A DNA stretch of 64,000 bases, from the NCBI RefSeq assembly GCF_021018895.1, contig NC_079384.1, positions 15,825,140-15,889,139 of the forward strand. The letters run 5' to 3'. This stretch comes from Seriola aureovittata. Taxonomy: Eukaryota; Chordata; Actinopteri; Carangiformes; Carangidae. Positions within the stretch are counted from its first letter, which is position 1, and each line of letters starts with the position of its first letter. The position numbers were made by a program, and so were the translations under genes. This document shows positions 1-64,000 of the stretch, one piece after another. The notes under the pieces are model-generated. The model saw only the letters and a list, made by a program, of their open reading frames with translations. It searched no databases and had not been told where the DNA came from.

Positions 1-60162
<60,162 letters not shown>

Positions 60163-60875
60163 CTGCAGAGGAGGAGTAGAAGGAGAAAGACAGGGAGTGA
60201 GCTCGGTGGTGCTGGTAGCATTGCGAGGAGGCCAGCAGCAGGGCCGCCTCCTCCTCTCCTATCAGCCAGGTGTGATACCGGAGGACCCCCAGCAGGCTGC
60301 TCACACACAGCCCCTCCACACCCTTCCTCCTGGGGCCCAAGTGGCCCCTTATGGTTGCGAAGGGGGACCGCGCCGCAAAGATCCACTTTTTCCGCCTCCC
60401 CATGGTTAGACTAAACAGTCACCGAGTCTATCTGTGGGGCCTGCCCATGCAGATAACAAAACAGTTTACATTACAGCCATTGTTGCATGCGGATAGTGCT
60501 GTGGTAGAGCCACAATCACAGAGCTCACTGGACTCTATGGTTCAATGAGCGCGGACTAGCAGTAAAGCAGTGGGCGTTTCCCCCAAGATAGATCCACATA
60601 CGTTAACGATATGAGGATCAATTACGCCCAAGGGAGCAGGCAGGCAGAATTAGCCACAGTGGATGGAGCTGAAAAGAAGGGGGGGGGCAGCATCTCTGGG
60701 CAGCACAGTCAGTGTCACTGGGGGATTGTTTCATAATCCTGTTCAAGTGTGGATGGATCTACTGTAAAGCACGACAGGCCAGCAGAGGAGGTTTAGAACA
60801 AGTGATTGATACTCAGAATACATTCATCCCACTGGAAATAAATGAGCTATTAATAAAATCTAAACTACTTGTATT

Positions 60876-60962
<87 letters not shown>

Positions 60963-63900
60963 TATATATATATAAACAGTCTAAGCAAATTGGTTTTCTA
61001 TGTGTAGACAGATCAAAGCGTGATGCATTAAGTCGAGCCCTTTTTATCGCAGAAGGATTGTATATTTTGGCAAACCCCGCACTGTGTTTCAATCACAGAG
61101 CTCACCACCAACCCAGAAAAACCCAAACAAATACTCAAGTATTATCTCTCCCATCGCAGGTTCACACACTGTGTGCCAGTAGCCACACAGCAGGCTAGAT
61201 TGGCTCGCTGGTGGAAAGATCAAGCTTGTCGATGGACAGATAGAATAAGCTGTGGGGCATGATTGTGTGTGAGAACTGGGCCAGCCTGAGATTGACACTG
61301 ATTGTGGGAGGGAGTCTTCTGCAGAGGATTTTTCAGCGCTCGCTTCCTGACCTGAGCCACCGTCACCAAGGTGTGTCAAATTAATAGGTACAGCAACAAA
61401 AATAAGCAGGTGAAATGTGATACAGTGAAAACATACAATTTGGGAGTGATTTAATAAAAAGAAAGAAATCGGCAATACAAGTGTTTTCTTCTCGATGTTT
61501 ACAGACACAAACAAACATCCGGCTGCTAACCGGCTCCTCCAACAACCTCCATCTGGTTCATCCGACCAAAAATAGCTTCTCTCACCTCGTATACCTGATG
61601 AGCCATATCGTCCTGTAAAATCAATGTCGTGAAAATCAATGCAGGCTTTGAAGATGATGTGCGCACAAGCGATGAGCGTTGCTTGCCCAGTGAGCCGTGA
61701 AAACACACACGCACACACACGCGCACACACACACACGCGCGCGCATGCAAGCACATATAAAAAGAGTGTGATGCTGTGAGCAGGGAAGCTCAATGATGTA
61801 CAGTAATAGATTTTGCACACTTGCTATGCTCCTGTGGCGTATCTGATTAGCACCTCAGGTGACGTTTTGAGCGACTTGCTTGTCATCAGACGAGTTCAGC
61901 GGCCCGAAATGTCATATCTGAGGCGTTCATAATTTAAATGAAGACAAGAAGCTGTAGAATTAGATACAAGAGATGACAAAGCTCTTGAGCCTTATCTCCT
62001 TCAGATGTGTGGTTGTATTGTTTGATATTAAAAACTGCAGTACTCCTGATTGTGCTACCTATTGTGTTACGCATGGTAAGTAGCTTGGTGTAAAATAGAA
62101 ATGAGGATGGAACAGTTTATATTCAGGTACAATTACATTCCACCCACTAAATGACAAATCTACGTTAAAGCTGCAACTGTTACTGAGGTTGAGGAAAAAT
62201 TCTACACAGCACAAATGTGGCTTTCCCGCTTTACTGCAGCCTCCTTTCTCTAAGCTACAATTTCTTTTTAGGCTTGAGAAACACATCTTTGTAGCTCTTT
62301 CATTCCAAGGAGAAAGCTTCTATTCTTCTGCGCAGATTGCTCTCTTGTTACCAGTGATCTCAGTGCATTGTCCTGCGCCACAGATCAATGGCATATTAAG
62401 CAGGGAACATGAAAGGGGAGGACCTGTGGCTGACAGAAGACAGAGGCATGTTTTCACTGCGGCCGCAGAGACAAACAGTGGACATCAGTCTGGTTCTTTA
62501 CAGAACATCTGTCATCCACTTGTGAGAATACAACTGGAACACAGCTCAGTATCCGATTCACAGTCAGCACAGGCGATCTGTACAGCTGTAAAATCAAAGC
62601 TTTACTCTCGCTGGAAGTAAAAGACCGTCTCCTAAACCGAAGAAATAATGGTGCACTTAGTCTGTTGGCTATTCTTTGTAGCTGTAATGCCACGGCGCTG
62701 TGTTAGGATGTCAAAGGAGCAAGCCAATTTCGCACTTGGACAAAGAGTCATTACGGGAAAAGTCAGCGTGACATCTGATAGTGATCCCATGGAGCATGGC
62801 GGGGAGAACTCCGCTATCATTATCGTTCGGGCCGACTTTGATGAACATGCCTGTGGTCACAGTGCTCAACGTGACCTCCGAAATGAGCCCTCTATCCCCA
62901 GGTACTGTCAGAGTGATTACTATAAATTATGATCATTTGTGTGATCACCTTTGGAAAAAAGAAGACCTACAAAGATTGACAGAAAGCCAAGTCATCACTA
63001 GTTACACAGAGGGGGTTTGAAATCTTCACGCTGGGCATCCAAAAACTCTGAATAACTAATTTGGGGGAGAGTAGGTGGAACAAAATTGAGATTCAAAATG
63101 GATATGCTTCTTTTACTATGACTTATCAATCACGTCACACACAAAAAGGAATCAATCGACCTGCCCCAAAAGTGCGATCGAAGCCCGTCTTCCAGCTGAG
63201 GGACCCTCCAAACTAACCAACAATAGGAAGAGAAAAAGAGATTACAACTGAGCCGTGTAACTGAGACACATCCCGGATATTAGGAGCCCGGAGAATTACA
63301 TCCTTCAGCTCAATGACTTCACTCAGTGACAGCACACTGATTCAGTGCAAGGCTCAGTTCCTCTCTGCCTTATTTCTTACCTTTGCTTACTGCCTCCACG
63401 GGGCCCTAATGTTGTTGTGTTGCCAACTTGTTGTCAACCCCCACTTTCTCACCAGGAAGCAAAGTAGTACCCTAATTAAACACCAGTTACTTTCCACGTC
63501 ACAGCAAATTCATCTCACCTTTCATCAAGCTAATATTCCAGGTTGGACGTAGGTACAGATTTTTCTTCCTATTTTATCACAGTCTCTTTGTAATGCATTA
63601 CACCAGGCACAGAAATCCCTTTTGTACTTTAAATATCTTAAAAGCATGGCATCTACGAAGGCAGAATAATAAATGTGCAAGTCTGGTGCGAAAAATGATT
63701 CATTCGTAATTAAGTGCACGCCATCCTTGCATTATCCTAGGGCCCTATTAAACACTTCTTTCTCCTGTGAGCTAAATGTTGAACTATCTCAAATTCATAT
63801 CTGAAACAAAGGGCTCATGTGCGAGCTACGATAATAAAACATACTGACATTTATTCATCACACGGTAACCCACACACAAATAAAACGAATGTGCACGCCA

Positions 63901-64000
63901 TATATCACACGGACTTGTCTTGTGCGACTGGATGTAACCACGGGTAATTCACCAAAATAGAAATTGATTTAAAAGAGTGTTAAAAAAGAAAAGTTTGGAA
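60163..64000 (-). other. sequence 5' of tanc2 N1 (intron)
   Basis: The first 800 bases are the end of the second duplication unit. The rest includes a CG/CA-rich tract near 61700-61755 and an unusual open, CpG-containing stretch at 62640-62900. I could not find the expected initiator exon on the minus strand here, so it probably lies beyond 64000. Confidence 0.75.
60876..60974. repeat. (AT)n tract, right border of the tandem duplication
   Basis: TA repeats with the same TAAT-type interruption at about 60901 and an AAATAAATAAAT stretch near 60952-60962, followed by unique sequence. Confidence 0.95.

Noticed and set aside
61089..61820. Longest open frame, 243 codons on the minus strand
   Set aside because: It begins at a GTG, runs through a CG/CA microsatellite, has no recognisable domain and lacks fitting splice sites for tanc2. 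Likely chance.

Overview
The window looks like nuclear DNA of a ray-finned fish, probably a perciform-like teleost. Recognisable vertebrate coding exons sit far apart, joined by canonical GT-AG introns and separated by intron sequence rich in dinucleotide microsatellites. The introns also hold repeat families I recognise from teleost genomes: a tRNA-derived SINE, several short inverted-repeat DNA elements and fold-back elements. No bacterial, phage or organellar features were seen.

Essentially the whole window is one gene on the minus strand, tanc2 (TPR, ankyrin repeat and coiled-coil scaffold protein 2; whether it is the a or b teleost duplicate cannot be told here). Twelve consecutive coding exons are visible, one of them present twice. 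In transcript order they are N1 (60091-60162 and again 58223-58294), N2 (55059-55238), N3 (31915-32031), N4 (25208-25356), N5 (20478-20661), N6 (18635-18883), N7 (13011-13142), N8 (4945-5226), N9 (4710-4834), N10 (2449-2680), N11 (682-851) and N12 (1-215, running off the left edge). All junction phases agree. With N1 counted once they give about 702 continuous codons: the disordered N-terminal third of TANC2 and much of its P-loop (STAND-type) ATPase, with Walker A in N8 and Walker B in N11. The first coding exon and promoter lie to the right of the window or were not recognised. The ankyrin and TPR parts lie to the left.

Layout: 1-5.3 kb is a compact exon cluster (N12-N8) encoding the ATPase. 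5.3-32 kb carries N7-N3 in introns dense with CA/TG and GA/CT tracts, several directly beside splice sites. 32-55 kb is one 23-kb intron holding most of the mobile-element debris: a fish repeat near 41 kb, a hAT-like element nested in a fold-back element at 46.5-47.2 kb, another nested pair at 48.2-49.0 kb and a 420-bp palindrome at 51.7-52.1 kb. 55-61 kb contains N2 and a near-perfect 1.87-kb tandem duplication bounded by AT repeats that doubles N1. 61-64 kb is intron with no recognised exon.

The observations most worth a second look are the in-frame duplication of N1, the complementary UG and CA tracts that could pair around N9, the CA repeats flanking N7 in place of a pyrimidine tract, and two unconfirmed candidate alternative first exons (58535 with its copy at 60403, and 44150), both in frame with the downstream tanc2 exons.
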